Assembly (NCBI GenBank): GCA_963575645.1
Contig: OY754464.1
Coordinates: 73,630,948 to 73,694,947 of the forward strand
Direction: 5' to 3'
DNA: 64,000 bases
Source: Xanthostigma xanthostigma
Lineage: Eukaryota > Arthropoda > Insecta > Raphidioptera > Raphidiidae
Under the pieces are notes generated by a model. The model saw only the letters and a list, made by a program, of their open reading frames with translations. It did no database searches and was not told the DNA's origin. Made by a program: the position numbers and the translations under genes. Each line of letters starts with the position of its first letter. Positions within the stretch are counted from its first letter, which is position 1. Positions 1 to 9,839 of this stretch are shown piece after piece.

Positions 1-333
1 AATAGTTCACGACAATTATCGCCAAAACATTCATTTGTAAACTAGGGATGTGAAAAAATAATCGATTTTTATTTTAATCGATTATTTTTTTCTTATTCGC
101 TGTGAGTTTCGGCGGTATTGCCATCTAGCGGATTTCTATTAGCAACAAGTGACGGAAAATTTACCCACATTATATATTAGATAACAACAATAATAGAGAA
201 TAAAATTAAATCGATTTTATTTATGACAATAATCGATTTTTAATTAATCGATTATAAAAATCACACATTTTAATCGATTTTTGTACATGGTGCCATCTAG
301 GCGACAGACGATTCTTTTTAGGTTTTTGATTCT
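1..333. other. AT-rich intergenic stretch with TCGATTTT-type palindromes
   Basis: No gene is visible. Several overlapping copies of an AATCGATTTTT/AAAAATCGATT motif lie at about 55-95 and 205-285. The same motif recurs at 878-945, on the other side of the two mobile elements that follow, so the two clusters may be parts of one older element that was interrupted. The TAGGGATGTG at about 44-53 resembles the start of some hAT terminal repeats, but no partner end was found. Confidence 0.4.
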
Positions 334-337
334 TTAA

Positions 338-756
338 GAGTATTCGTCCCTGCAAATACCCCCTGCACCCTTCATATCAAATCTTTTCCCCTCGCCTAAA
401 AACGGTTCGCGCTCTCCCGACGCTATTTTTAAAGCTGGAGGGTTCTGGTAAACGCCAAATGAAAGACAAAGAATCAGACTACAGATCCTTCAGGCGAATT
501 TTTTGAAAAACAGTTTCGCCTACGTGTGAAATATTACGTAACTTATTATTTTTTTCAAAAGGTTGTAAGTTTTTTCAGGAATTTTTTTTCAAAAAATTCG
601 CCTGAAGGATCTGTAATCTGATTCTTTGTCTTTCATTTGGCGTTTAGTAGAGCCCTCTAGCTTTAAAAATAGCGTCGGGAGAGCGCGAACCGTTTTTAGG
701 CGAGGGGAAAAGATTTGTGATGAAGGCTGCAGGGGGTGTTGCAGGGACGAATACTC
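338..756. mobile_element. MITE-A copy 1, TTAA-flanked palindromic element
   Basis: The two halves are inverted copies of each other: the left arm begins GAGTATTCGTCCCTGCAAA and the right arm ends with its complement GGGACGAATACTC. TTAA lies directly outside both ends (334-337 and 757-760), the target duplication expected of piggyBac-type insertion. There is no transposase. The open frame on the minus strand inside the right arm is a by-product of the palindrome. Three further copies are at 4676-5095, 44668-45133 and 58456-58692, and a decayed one at about 37130-37880, which shows the unit is mobile. The superfamily is inferred from the target site only. Confidence 0.85.
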
Positions 757-760
757 TTAA

Positions 761-877
761 GTCAGGCGGAACGTGACACATTTCGCGGAACGTGACACTT
801 TTTCGTACATGCAGCCGATGTTTCATCAATTTATAAGATTGGTGTTTCATCAATTTATAAGACGTTATCACGTCAAA
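761..877 (+). repeat. Partial copy of the AB repeat (B end)
   Basis: It starts GTCAGGCGGAACGT and ends ACGTTATCACGTCAAAA. The same block forms one end of longer elements at 12505-13109 (same orientation) and 19860-20830 (opposite orientation). It lies immediately after the TTAA of MITE-A copy 1. Inside, a TCAATTTATAAGA unit occurs twice. No coding content and no family assignment. Confidence 0.65.
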
Positions 878-950
878 AATCGATTTTTCTACAAAAATCG
901 ATTATATCTTTTAAAATCGATTTTTTAAAAATCGATTTATATTTGTCGCC
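878..950. repeat. Cluster of ATCGATTTTT palindromic motifs
   Basis: Four ATCGATTTTT/AAAAATCGAT copies follow one another within about 70 bp, able to form alternative hairpins. It is the counterpart of the cluster at 55-285. Confidence 0.5.
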
Positions 951-1029
951 GGGATATTGTCAAATCCGTGATTTTGTAATTTCACTATGTGATTCACTAA
1001 GTGACATTAGAATATCACGGGTTTATGTC

Positions 1030-1164
1030 GCATCCATTTCCTCTATGGTCAAAGGTTCTTTATTCGATAAATGGCATAAATGATTATATCTATGCATCCA
1101 TAGATTCTTCCTCTAAGATCAATGTTCTTTATTCGATAAACGACATATTATGATTTAATCTATG
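1030..1164 (+). repeat. Imperfect tandem duplication upstream of the promoter
   Basis: Two units of about 64 bp, the first from 1030 and the second from 1094, share GCATCCAT, TTCTTTATTCGATAAA and an ending like ATCTATG. They lie about 190 bp upstream of the TATA box at 1352, so they could be upstream regulatory DNA of that gene. That is inference from position. Confidence 0.6.
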
Positions 1165-1351
1165 GTGCTATAAAAGAACGAACCCTAAAATTCCATATTA
1201 TAATGACACACGTTTTTATATACGCCATTCGAATTACGTCGTAATTTGAGTTGACAATTATAGTGTGAGATTTTAAAGTTGAATTTTTAATATTATTGTT
1301 TCAAAAAGAAAAATCTTTGAGCGGAATTGAAAGTGTTTTAAAATGAGCAGC

Positions 1352-1360
1352 TATATAAGG
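1352..1360 (+). promoter_or_regulatory. TATA box of the spliced gene at 1.4-3.8 kb
   Basis: The sequence TATATAAGG is a strong match to a metazoan TATA box. An initiator-like GCAGTTGT lies at 1389-1396, roughly the expected distance downstream, so transcription would start around 1380-1391. That is about 105 bp before the first exon's ATG at 1495. Promoter function is inferred. Confidence 0.5.
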
Positions 1361-1494
1361 TGTGTATACGTAATTTCTTTTCTGTGCTGCAGTTGTGACT
1401 TTTCGTAATATTTGGTTTCAGCTATTGAAATACATTTGATATATTATATATTTTACGAAACGAATGTGTTTTTATACGCATTTCAAAAGGATCT

Positions 1495-1605
1495 ATGGAT
1501 GCGCAGACTCAAATTATAATATATTTACTTGTCACGATATTAATTGTGTTGGTGGCCATTTTGATTTTACTCCGTGCTATTAAAGACATTTCAGACAATC
1601 TACCG
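1495..1605 (+). CDS. 37-codon transmembrane micro-ORF in a first exon
   Basis: The ATG at 1495 opens 37 codons beginning MDAQTQ. They hold one uninterrupted hydrophobic run of about 20 residues (roughly positions 7-26, rich in I, L and V) followed by the charged tail RAIKDISDN. This is what a single-pass membrane micropeptide or signal anchor looks like. A donor CCG|GTATGT sits at 1606 and the acceptor TTTCATTTCAG ends at 2486. If these are joined, the codon after CCG is TGA, so the peptide ends exactly at the junction and the downstream 314-codon ORF would be a second cistron on the same mRNA. Without splicing it would read five more codons to a TAG. Alternatives are an upstream ORF that tunes translation, an isoform joined to another exon, or a chance ORF in a 5' leader. 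It matches no named micropeptide that I recognise. Confidence 0.45.
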
Positions 1606-1818
1606 GTATGTAAATATAATTAGTCGCGTTAAAACAGAATTATCTCAAATCTAAAAATGTACTCTGGTAAAGCTTATTTCTCTGCAGATATTTTCAATGT
1701 ATGATTATATGGACATTACATGTTTTTGAGATAGTTCAGTTTTGACTGAACGGTAGTTTTAGCAGTGTATTATATTCCGCTTACTTTGTTAAGTTTAGAT
1801 ATTATTAAGTTGTGTTAA

Positions 1819-2393
1819 GGGGTTACACTACCCAGGCGCGTCAAAAAAATAAGCTTTTTTTGTGAATTTTTTTACGAGTTCTAGGTGGCGGATCAAAAAA
1901 AAAAAAAATTAGGGCTTTTTACGCATAGGTATATTAAAGTTCTCAAAAATATTTGCTATTTATATATACAATGTGGTCACTTACTACTTAGTGTGCAACA
2001 TATGGGAAAATTTTTAAGCCAAAGTTGGTGCATGTCCGATAATCATTTAAGGTGCTCTTATAATTGTTGAAACTCAAACAGCATACAGGGTGGGTCAAAA
2101 AATATAAAAATTGTACAAGAGTAAAGTGCCCTTATTTAAAAAATGTTATAAGAAAAAGTTGTTTAGCATTAAAAGTTATGCCAAAATACCAAAACATGGC
2201 CTTCTAAGAAAATTTTTTTTTTTAAAACCAAAATTATAATTTTTTTGAAAAATTTTTTTTGACCACACTGTATATATAACAAAATGGCGTCGTGGTAGTA
2301 TAAAAAACAGAAACACATTTTTTTAGGTGAAAAACGGTGTACATTGTAGCAGTCCTGGTGTATTTTTTTGACGCGCCTGGGTAGTGTATCCCC
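1819..2393. mobile_element. TTAA-flanked TIR element inside the first intron
   Basis: The left end is GGGGTTACACTACCCAGG and the right end is the complement of GGGGATACACTACCCAGG, each continuing through GCGCGTCAAAAAAAT. TTAA flanks both sides (1815-1818 and 2394-2397), as in piggyBac-type insertion. No transposase is present. It lies between the donor at 1606 and the acceptor at 2486, so about two thirds of that putative 881-bp intron is this insertion. Confidence 0.8.
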
Positions 2394-2560
2394 TTAAGCA
2401 AAAAATTTCTATAAGTATAATCTCTGTTGACTGCCCGCATCCTGCAAAATATTTTGCTTTTAATTTCAAATAATTTTTCATTTCAGTGAACTGGTGGCTT
2501 CAACAGTGTGTAGTGGTGGTGTGATTAACTGTTCCGGTGATTGAAACTCCATCTTTACCG

Positions 2561-3844
2561 ATGTCGAACATCCAGTCTTCTGAACAGCAGGAAATTTCAT
2601 TCGACAGCTGTTGTAAGAACGATTTACATTCACCGCTGTCAGAATGCATAGAGTCGGTTGCTTCTCGTGACAAAGAATCGCATACGCCCGAACTCCAACA
2701 GTCGTTCATAGAAACAGGTAAGGCTTCGTTTCTCAAAACCATCGAAATATTGATACGAATAGAAAATATTTTAACACTACAGTAATACGTTATCTATCTT
2801 CAGATCGGCCGAAAGCAATAACTGAATACGGCACTGCGGACACGGATTCATCGACAGAAACTTCAGATACTAGTTGTTCTGCAGCGTCGAGTGGTCTGTA
2901 TGAATTAAACACCAGCCATTTCGAAGAGGAAGTAAACAGACCAGGTCCGTCTAGTAATACAGACCCCGGTTCAAATCCGATACTTGACAGTTTATCGGTT
3001 TCGAAAGACGGCATGGAAGACATTTTTATCGAAAATTTGGGTCCTGACACGTCGAAAGACAATGTGTCCGATACCAATGACATCGAATACGGATCGCAGA
3101 ACACCAACGTACTTGATACAGTGAACGATGAAGAAACTCCGAGTGAAACCGATTCAAGTAAATTATTATATTATTATAAAACGTTTTCTGAATTAACATA
3201 ACAGAAGACAAACTGTTTTAACATTATTGTCTGTCTTTTCGATACGCCACGCTTTAATATTGTTTTTAGGTATAAATCTCAAGTCTTCTGTTGTCCGGCG
3301 ATCATGGACTACGCCGGAAAGACATGCTGCGAAAAGGCATTTCTCTACATTTATACGAAATAAGAAAAACCCTTCCATAAATGAATGCGAAACGGTTGTA
3401 AAATCGGACAAAGATTTGCAATATCGAACACCAATGCAACTTCGACTATGGACTCATAACGAAATCAACAGACTCAAATCAAAAGGTACAAGACGTAAAC
3501 GAATAATTGAGTATTTGGTTAATCTCATTTAAGCTAAAAACACAAAATTTTTACCTATCCTCTCTGAAATTCTACTGAAATAGAACTTTTAAGTCGCATG
3601 CTCATGATATTTTTGTTTTTTTCCAGATTCCCGGAGTCGTAGAAGTTGGTCAACTCCGGAGAAACAAGTAGCACGTCAATTATTTGCATACGAAATAGCT
3701 GCAGGGAAAATTCCGACATCGCAGAAATGCTTACGAACAGTTGCTGAACATAATGTGTTAAAGAAAAGGTCCGTCGCTCATATAAAGTCGTGGGTCCAAG
3801 CCGAATGCAAACGACAGAAATTAAAAAATAACGCCCCTTGTTGA
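2561..3844 (+). CDS. Spliced gene: 314-residue protein with two tandem C-terminal copies of a W-F-K-P-C domain
   Basis: Exons 2561-2717, 2804-3157, 3270-3485 and 3627-3844 join in frame. All three introns are phase 1 with GT-AG ends and are short (86, 112, 141 bp); the stop is TGA at 3842. The start is the first ATG in the exon entered at 2487, and an in-frame TGA at 2522 excludes a longer N-terminus. Residues 1-170 are acidic, rich in S, T, D and E, and look disordered. Residues about 180-242 and 247-306 are two copies of one module: R-x-S-W-[TS]-T-P-E, then F (W+12), I (W+16), P (W+22) and C (W+27), with W at 183 and 250. From memory, similar W-F-K-P-C modules occur at the C-terminus of insect and fish zinc-finger and THAP proteins; the role is unknown to me. 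A nuclear, DNA- or protein-binding role is plausible but unproven. Codons are intact throughout, so the gene appears functional. Confidence 0.8.
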
Positions 3845-3850
3845 AATTCG

Positions 3851-4034
3851 CTTGTGAAGCTTGTCGTATTTACTTTTTATGTTAATTTATTGCTTGTAAG
3901 TTAAATGCTAGTTTGTTTATTGAAAATAACTTGTTTGTAACTCTTGTGAAGCTTGTCGTATTTACTTTTTATGTTAATTTATTGCTTGTAAGTTAAATGC
4001 TAGTTTGTTAATTGAAAATAGCTTTTTTGTAACT
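3851..4034 (+). repeat. Two-copy tandem repeat, 92-bp unit, after the stop codon
   Basis: CTTGTGAAGCTTGTCG recurs at 3851 and 3943, and the two units are almost identical, so the duplication is recent. It starts 7 bp after the stop codon of the spliced gene and therefore probably lies in its 3' untranslated region. No AATAAA signal is obvious before about 4372. Confidence 0.8.
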
Positions 4035-4037
4035 ATA

Positions 4038-4189
4038 CCTGAGTCAGACCACCAGTACCGTTCGTATTTTTTCGAAATCGGTTAGTCGTAGACAGTTGTG
4101 TCAAAAATCTGCATTATAAAAGAATACACAACTCTCTACGGCTAACCGTTTTCGAAAAAAAACGACCGCTACGGGTGGTCTGACTCAGG
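4038..4189. mobile_element. 152-bp palindromic MITE
   Basis: It begins CCTGAGTCAGACCACC and ends with the exact complement GGTGGTCTGACTCAGG. The arms are about 55 bp each around a short loop containing TGCATTATAAAAG. No coding capacity; the superfamily is not clear from the flanks. Confidence 0.8.
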
Positions 4190-4503
4190 ACACAGCTTAA
4201 CGAATACATGTTTTTTTGAGATATAACAAAATGCGGTAATTTGCATCTTAGACCTTCATAGAAATAAGAAATTTATTTTATATTAAAAATACTATATTTA
4301 AAATATATTTTTACAAATACTATGTGTTTGGCTAATAATTTATACTTTGTGAAAATTTCTATTTACAAGAAAATAAAAAATATATAAATGCGTATTTATT
4401 AATTTGAAACTTTCAATATACATGTCTTTGAATCTGCCTTCTGTCTCCTAGGGATTTTTCGAAGAAACGATTCTGAAATTTTTTAAATTAAATAATATAC
4501 TTT

Positions 4504-5288
4504 ATGGTTTTTTAAAAACCGAACACCTGATTTATATTCCCTTAGGTTGCATTCAAAGGAATTTTACCCCTCGTAATAATCTTCATAGTTTCAGGGGGGA
4601 AATCGATTTCCGGATTTTTTTATGACCTAGTGCATTCCGATGCAGTGCAATGCACTTGCGCACTCATTTTTTTAAAGAGAATTCGTCCCTGCAAATACCC
4701 CCCGCACCCTTCATCTCAAATCTTTTCCCCTCGCCTATAAACGGTTCGCGCTCTCCCGACGCTATTTTTAAAGCTAGAGGGTTCTGGGAAACGCCAAATG
4801 AAAGACAAAGAATCAGACTACAGATCCTTCAGGCGATTCATTTGAAAAACAGTTTCGCCTACGTGTGAAATATTACGTAACTTATTATTTTTTCAAAAGG
4901 TTGTAAGTTTTTTCAAGAATTTTTTTTCAAAAAATTCGCCTGAAGGATCTGTAGTCTGATTCTTTGTCTTTCATTTGGCGTTTACCAGAACCCTCTAGCT
5001 TTAAAAATAGCGTCGGGAGAGCGCAAACCGTTTTTAGGCGAGGGTAAAAGATTTGATATGTTGGGTGCAGGGGGTATTTGCAGGGACGAATACTCCTAAA
5101 TGGGGACCCCGTTAAAAAAAATGAGTGCGCAAGTGCATTGCACTGCACCGGAATGCACTGGGACCTAGGTCATAAAAAAATAGGCAATCGATTTCCCCCC
5201 TGAAACTATGGAGATTATTACGGGGGGTAAAATTCCTTTGAATGCAACCTAAGGGAATAAATCAGGTGTTCGGTTTTTAAAAAACCAT
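4504..5288. mobile_element. Outer palindromic element carrying MITE-A copy 2 at its centre
   Basis: The outer arms (4504-4671 and about 5112-5288) are inverted copies starting ATGGTTTTTTAAAAACCGAA and ending with its near complement. They share GTGCATTGCACTG-type blocks and an AATTTTACCCC block. Between them sits MITE-A copy 2. Either MITE-A inserted near the centre of a palindromic element, or this is a longer family member from which the shorter MITE-A derives. Confidence 0.75.
4676..5095. mobile_element. MITE-A copy 2, nested
   Basis: Same arms as copy 1, including CTCCCGACGCTATTTTTAAA and its complement. TTAA at 4672-4675 abuts the left end. The right end is slightly altered and about 17 bp of unexplained sequence separates it from the next TTAA at 5112. 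Confidence 0.75.
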
Positions 5289-5520
5289 ACAGTATATGAA
5301 ATTATTTTAACATGCTTGGGTAAAGGTAGGAAAAAGGCCTTTATTCTGTAGGAATTGCGGGAAACAGTTGTAAATGCCAAATACTTAAAGTAAACATTTG
5401 TTAATGCGTTCTGAAGACACAGGTTTGACAATATCACTGCGACATATAATAATCGAAACGTCAATTGAATTATAATTAAATAATTTGTTAATATGTCTGA
5501 AAAATTGGTGGATAATTTTA

Positions 5521-5677
5521 CTTATTAACTTTAATTTTACCTATAAAATATAAAACATGTATTAATTATCTTAGTAAGTATTAAAATGATAAATAATTAC
5601 TTATTAACTTTAATTTAACCTAGAAAATATAAATCCTTGTATTAATTATCTTAGTAAGTATTAAAATAATAAATAAA
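5521..5677 (+). repeat. Two-copy tandem repeat, 79-bp AT-rich unit
   Basis: CTTATTAACTTTAATTT begins units at 5521 and 5600; both end near AGTATTAAAATRATAAATAA. No gene is visible in the surrounding 5289-6045. Confidence 0.75.
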
Positions 5678-6046
5678 AATGATTTTGTTTTCTAAGGAAA
5701 AACTTCAGTGAAGTTCTCAAAGCACAGTCAACATTGTTTTCATTTGTATAATAAATAAAAAACTAATTATATTTTATCTCTATCTAGGTATATCTATCTT
5801 TATCGGCTAAATGCCAATAATAATATATATATAGGTCATAAAATTCTCTAAAATATTGCTTGCGCGTGCCATCTCCTATACAAATAATGATCTGCTTAGT
5901 TGCAACTTTTAACAATGCGTGACTCCACGCGTAGTCGTCAAAATTCATACTTCAGAGCATTGGTATCCGATGCCGGTGGCCATAGTCAACAAATTGTCCG
6001 ACTTGTGATGGATGCGTCATTCTACGCGCCACCAATAACCATAAAC

Positions 6047-6050
<4 letters not shown>

Positions 6051-6110
<60 letters not shown>

Positions 6111-6115
6111 TATAT
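6051..6115. repeat. (TA)n microsatellite
   Basis: About 30 TA dinucleotides in a row with a single interruption. The repeat creates the isoleucine/tyrosine run seen in a spurious open frame here. Confidence 0.95.
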
Positions 6116-6209
6116 AAACATTTCCAAAAATGGTGCCAAATTTCTTAGAAAGTTATGAAACGTCGAGAAATTTTGGTCCGACCCCTAGGTCCCGCCATCC
6201 GACCGACGC

Positions 6210-6440
6210 CAATAGTGTAAGTGCCTTATGGCAAATACACTAATAATGAGCACATTTTTGTCGGAACCGCGTAGAAGAATGCTGACGCTTTGATATTGTT
6301 CCAGAATGTAACTGAAGGGCTATATAAGCGGAGCAGCAACGGGCAGGAAGTCAGTGTCAGTCAAGAAGTGAACAGTGCGCGAACGACATAAATAAATAGG
6401 CGCTAAATAAATAAATTGAAAACTGAGTAAAATAAATAAT
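6210..6440 (+). other. Possible solo LTR (fossil) or other promoter-like segment
   Basis: Within 100 bp there are a TATATAAG box (about 6321), two TCAGT initiator-type motifs (about 6350-6362) and AATAAATA signals (about 6390-6410). That order is typical of an insect LTR's core promoter and polyadenylation region. No matching second LTR, primer site or coding region was found, so this could also be an unrelated promoter. Boundaries are uncertain. Confidence 0.25.
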
Positions 6441-6450
6441 AGATAATCTA

Positions 6451-6594
6451 ACGATGACGGAAGGTTTTGGTTGAGGATCATAAATAAATAAGCTTTACCA
6501 ATGTTTCGCTAGTGGCCAACGTTTAGAAAAATTTATTTTCATCTTGGTAAAGCTTATTTATTTATGATCCTCAACCAAAACCTTCCTTCATCGT
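6451..6594. mobile_element. 144-bp hairpin element
   Basis: Arms of about 55 bp: ACGATGACGGAAGGTTTTGG on the left and its near-perfect complement at the right end. They continue through GAGGATCATAAATAAATAAG and its complement. A GTTTCGC/GCGAAAC segment in the loop resembles the GAAAC part of the ribozyme-like motif found elsewhere in the window, but the rest of that motif is absent. Confidence 0.7.
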
Positions 6595-7147
6595 AATATT
6601 CTATTGGATCAACACTACTTTATGCTGAAGATAATCTAACGTTCCGATTGTATAAAATTGCCTAAAAATCGTCTTAGACGATTTTCTATTGTGGTCTCAG
6701 ATATTTAGAATAAAGTAGCATTATAAAAAAGGAAAAACAACCACAATTGATATATTATTTATTTCCTACATAGAGACACCCAACTGCGCGAATGCCGTGT
6801 ACTAACATGAACAGTCAGCGTTTTACGGTTTCGTTTGTATTCAGGTAGCCAAAATGGCAATCAGCGCTATCGATACTGCGATATGGGTATCGTTGGGTAG
6901 CGTGATCCATCATAGCACATAATGCGGAACAAATATGGAAGATTGATCGCTGCTAATAAGGCAATGCTACCAAAAACTGGACAAGCCAATTGTCCCAATC
7001 TTGATAACTGTTCACCAATTAGTCGCTTGCTGTGTTTACGGCACAGATTTAATAAAAGTTATGCTGTCTCAAAAAGCAAAACGACGTATGTCGAACTTTA
7101 ATCCGACTACGGCTAAGCCAAAAAGGTGTTTTTTTTGTGTGTATAAG
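6595..7147. other. No recognisable feature
   Basis: Moderate GC sequence without long open frames, terminal repeats or tandem structure that I can identify. Confidence 0.5.
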
Positions 7148-7505
7148 CGGCTATAATAAAGGATGTCCAGATTTGACCTTCCGATTCAATTTGATAACAA
7201 AAAACACGAAAGACTTGGAATGTTATAATTTTATTTTAAAGTACAAATGATTAGAGAAAAATGATATACTGCAAGTGACCTTTGTTCCTCACATTTCTTC
7301 CCCAAAATGTTCGATTACATTTTCGCAGATATTCTGGCCAATTTCTTCAATAGAATCAATGATGTTATCTTGAAAATGTTCACTGGTTAGCGTAGACTCA
7401 TTCCTTCTAAAGATTCCACTGAAAATAATTCAGGCGAACAATTAACGTCAGCTCTTCGAAAAATTATGCGATCGCCAAATACCTTCCTCAAAAATTTATT
7501 GTTTC
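7148..7505 (-). pseudogene. Relic of a Tc1/mariner-superfamily transposase (C-terminal part)
   Basis: Reading the minus strand from about 7500, one frame gives FGDRIIFRRADVN. This resembles the FGNRIISRRSDVNWPPRS block that precedes the last catalytic acid in a common insect transposase group (recalled, not searched). About 100 bp later another frame gives NIIDSIEEIGQNICENVIEHF, then GHLQYIIFL before a stop, like the usual GSHLNEIIF ending. The catalytic D/E block between them is missing or scrambled and the frame shifts, so it is dead. The end toward 7150 holds an AATAAAAT-rich tail and TTTGACCTTCCGATTCAA. Confidence 0.5.
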
Positions 7506-7521
7506 ATCCGCTGTACACAGA

Positions 7522-7911
7522 TGACCGGTAATTGCTCGTATTCCTCTCGGGAGAAGTAACTACGATTAATTTGGAATGATTTAACCTCTATCACTTGGGG
7601 ATCGGAAATCATTTTCGAGAAAATCTACTTTGGTTTTCTTTTTACGAAAATCCGAATTTTGGGAGTTAAAAATAGAAAAAACAAATCACTTTTTGGCCTG
7701 GATTTTTTCATGATCTGATAACTTACTAATTGGCCAACCTTTCGAAAGCTAAAAACCACGAAATCTACTGTTAGATTTTATGTTGTGTGTTAAAATTTAC
7801 AATACATAAAACAAAAATAAAATAAAAGGTGTCAATATCATAAAAAATGAAGCATTTCCCATCCCTAAGTGATAAGGTTAAATCATTCCAAATACGAGCA
7901 ATTACCGGTCA
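7522..7911. mobile_element. 390-bp TIR element (MITE)
   Basis: Ends are TGACCGGTAATTGCTCGTAT and its exact complement. The similarity continues into GGAATGATTTAACC and its complement at about 7580 and 7880. No open frame. It lies 15 bp from the mariner-type relic; whether the two are related is unclear. Confidence 0.75.
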
Positions 7912-9110
7912 CCCTATATAGGTATAGTTGACACGTGCACAACACATTTTTGACTAGGATGCACAAAGTGTATTAGTTGTTCTGCTGTGTTGAGTTTCAA
8001 GCGATTAATCCGCTACTGATCACATAGTTTTATTGCTATATCGGGTCCATAGGATAGAGTATATAGAGCAAAACAAAAGTTTCATGAAAGTACTGCTGAG
8101 GTCGTGTGTTTGTTCTTTTCTCGATTGACCTTGAATCCTTACTCTGGACTCTGGAGTTAAGCGCAATACTACGAAACGAGAATATGCTAATATAATAATC
8201 AGACTAAAGTATGTCATTAAAGCTGTCGTACTTTAAACATTTTTTAAGTAAGTTAATAAAAATAACAGAGGATTTTTAAATGGATGTTGAAATATTTTTT
8301 GTAAACTACGCTACCACGTCATTATCGTAGTTACGGAGTTTATTCATGAATAATATACGACACTACGTAAGGTATATGGCAGTGGGCGGAGTGAAGATCT
8401 CACCACTATTGCTCTCACATCTTACACATCCTTTGATAAAACACTAATCCAATTGATTCATCCAACTCCATGTTCACACCGATTCATTTCGTGGCTCGTA
8501 ACCGGGAAAGGGTTGAATTGTGCAAGCTCGCACGATCAATTTAATAAATTATTGCGCTTCAAAGTTTTTCAGATTTTAATATCTTGTTTTGTTCTGCACG
8601 ATTCTATGCAAATGCCGTATTGTGAAATATGAAAACAGTTTTAACACTTCATGAAGAGTACTACATTTATAGCCCTTATTGGAAAGTTTAATTAAATAAT
8701 AAATCATTTCTATTATAGTTGCATGAATTTTGCTCCACCCACCTAACGAAGGCGGACTTAAAAATTTATTAACATGCCGAGAATCAAGTAGTACTTTCAC
8801 TCTTCTAACTGTAAGTGTAATATGAATTGAAAAAAATGCTATTCGAGTAGTATTACAAAAAGAGTTACTCCAGATTAACGAACAGATTGGCGTAGAACCT
8901 AAAAATAAACCGTATTATCTTAACTATAAAGTAAAAAAAATATCTGTTCGTACTCCTTGTCACACAAAAATTCTCCAACGCTAATCCCTGGCGTCATGAA
9001 GTTCACACATTTTGCTAAGTTTGGAGAATCTGAAATGAAATTATGATTATTTTCCCTTCCCAATTAATGCTGGAGTATGTTGGCTCGACCCGAGCGAACC
9101 CGGGTCAAAC
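7912..9110. other. No recognisable feature
   Basis: AT-rich sequence. Short open frames here have no recognisable motifs or splice-consistent extensions. Confidence 0.5.
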
Positions 9111-9123
9111 ATACTGTCACATT

Positions 9124-9274
9124 ATCCAAGTGTGTAGACTTTCACGGTCGGTGTTGATCCAAATCTTCTTGGTTTTCGAGCTTGTATGCCGTGGTCCATT
9201 GATATTTCTACCTGACTGCAGTTGTAGACGAAACGTCAGGTAGAAATACAAGCCCGGAAACCAAGAAGATTTGG
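9124..9274 (+). mobile_element. 151-bp structured insertion with a 13-bp target duplication
   Basis: ATACTGTCACATT occurs at 9111-9123 and again at 9275-9287 and exactly brackets this segment, so a 151-bp unit was inserted here with a 13-bp duplication. That length is more typical of target-primed retroposition than of a cut-and-paste transposon. The unit folds back: CCAAATCTTCTTGG near the left pairs with CCAAGAAGATTTGG at the right end, and TATTTCTACCTGA pairs with TCAGGTAGAAATA. Between the inner arms lies CTGACTGC...GTAGACGAAACGTC (9212-9237), a degenerate member of the ribozyme-like family. No coding capacity. Confidence 0.65.
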
Positions 9275-9670
9275 ATACTGTCACATTGCATAGGGTACGG
9301 TATTACTGTTTTAATTAGTTAATCATCTTCCCTAAATCTGTTTTTTTTTTATTATCGTGGAGGTAGACTTAATTGACAGGCATGCCTTGGTTAATTTTGC
9401 CGTAGGAAAATATACTACAAATATTTTTTTACTAGCTGCTACCCACGAAATCATAAACGTTAACGGAAACTTTATTTCTCCACTACGTTCTATTGTATTA
9501 TATCAAATCCAGTACTTTTGGAGTTGAAATAATCCCACTCCTGTCTTCCAATTGGCTGGAATTTTTCGCATAGATTAACGCGCCTCAAATCACTGCGCCC
9601 TAAAATATCTTTTGTGAATCTTCTCATATTTATTCCCAGTCGGATAGATATACCTTACTCTCTTGCTGGG

Positions 9671-9839
9671 GGCTGCCCTATACCCTTCTGTTCAGATATT
9701 GCAGGAAAGGATATATTCTAGTTTCCTTTGCTTCCTTGCAGAAATGACCTTTATCATCCCGAACCTTACTCATCTTTAGAGGGCAGTGGCCAGAGAAGTG
9801 TCCTGTTAGAATTCTCAGTTCTTCCTTACTGAGAATAAG
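9671..9839 (-). pseudogene. LINE RNase H domain relic
   Basis: From about 9839 on the minus strand one frame reads LSKEELRILTGHFSGHCPLK followed by DDKGHFCKEAKET. In the RNase H to C-terminal region of jockey/R1-group LINEs the pattern is L-S-[RK]-x2-[LA]-R-x-[LI]-x-G-x2-[TS]-G-H-C-x-L, then a C-x2-C-x4-E-T motif. One of the cysteines is replaced here and a stop follows at about 9671. Neither the LINE's 5' part nor its tail was found, so this is a short fragment. Confidence 0.55.

Noticed and set aside
2500-3211. Minus-strand open frames opposite the spliced gene
   Set aside because: They are shadows of the + strand exons, which join in frame with phase-1 GT-AG introns and carry a repeated domain.
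6051-6115. Coding repeat of isoleucine and tyrosine
   Set aside because: It is a (TA)n microsatellite read as codons.
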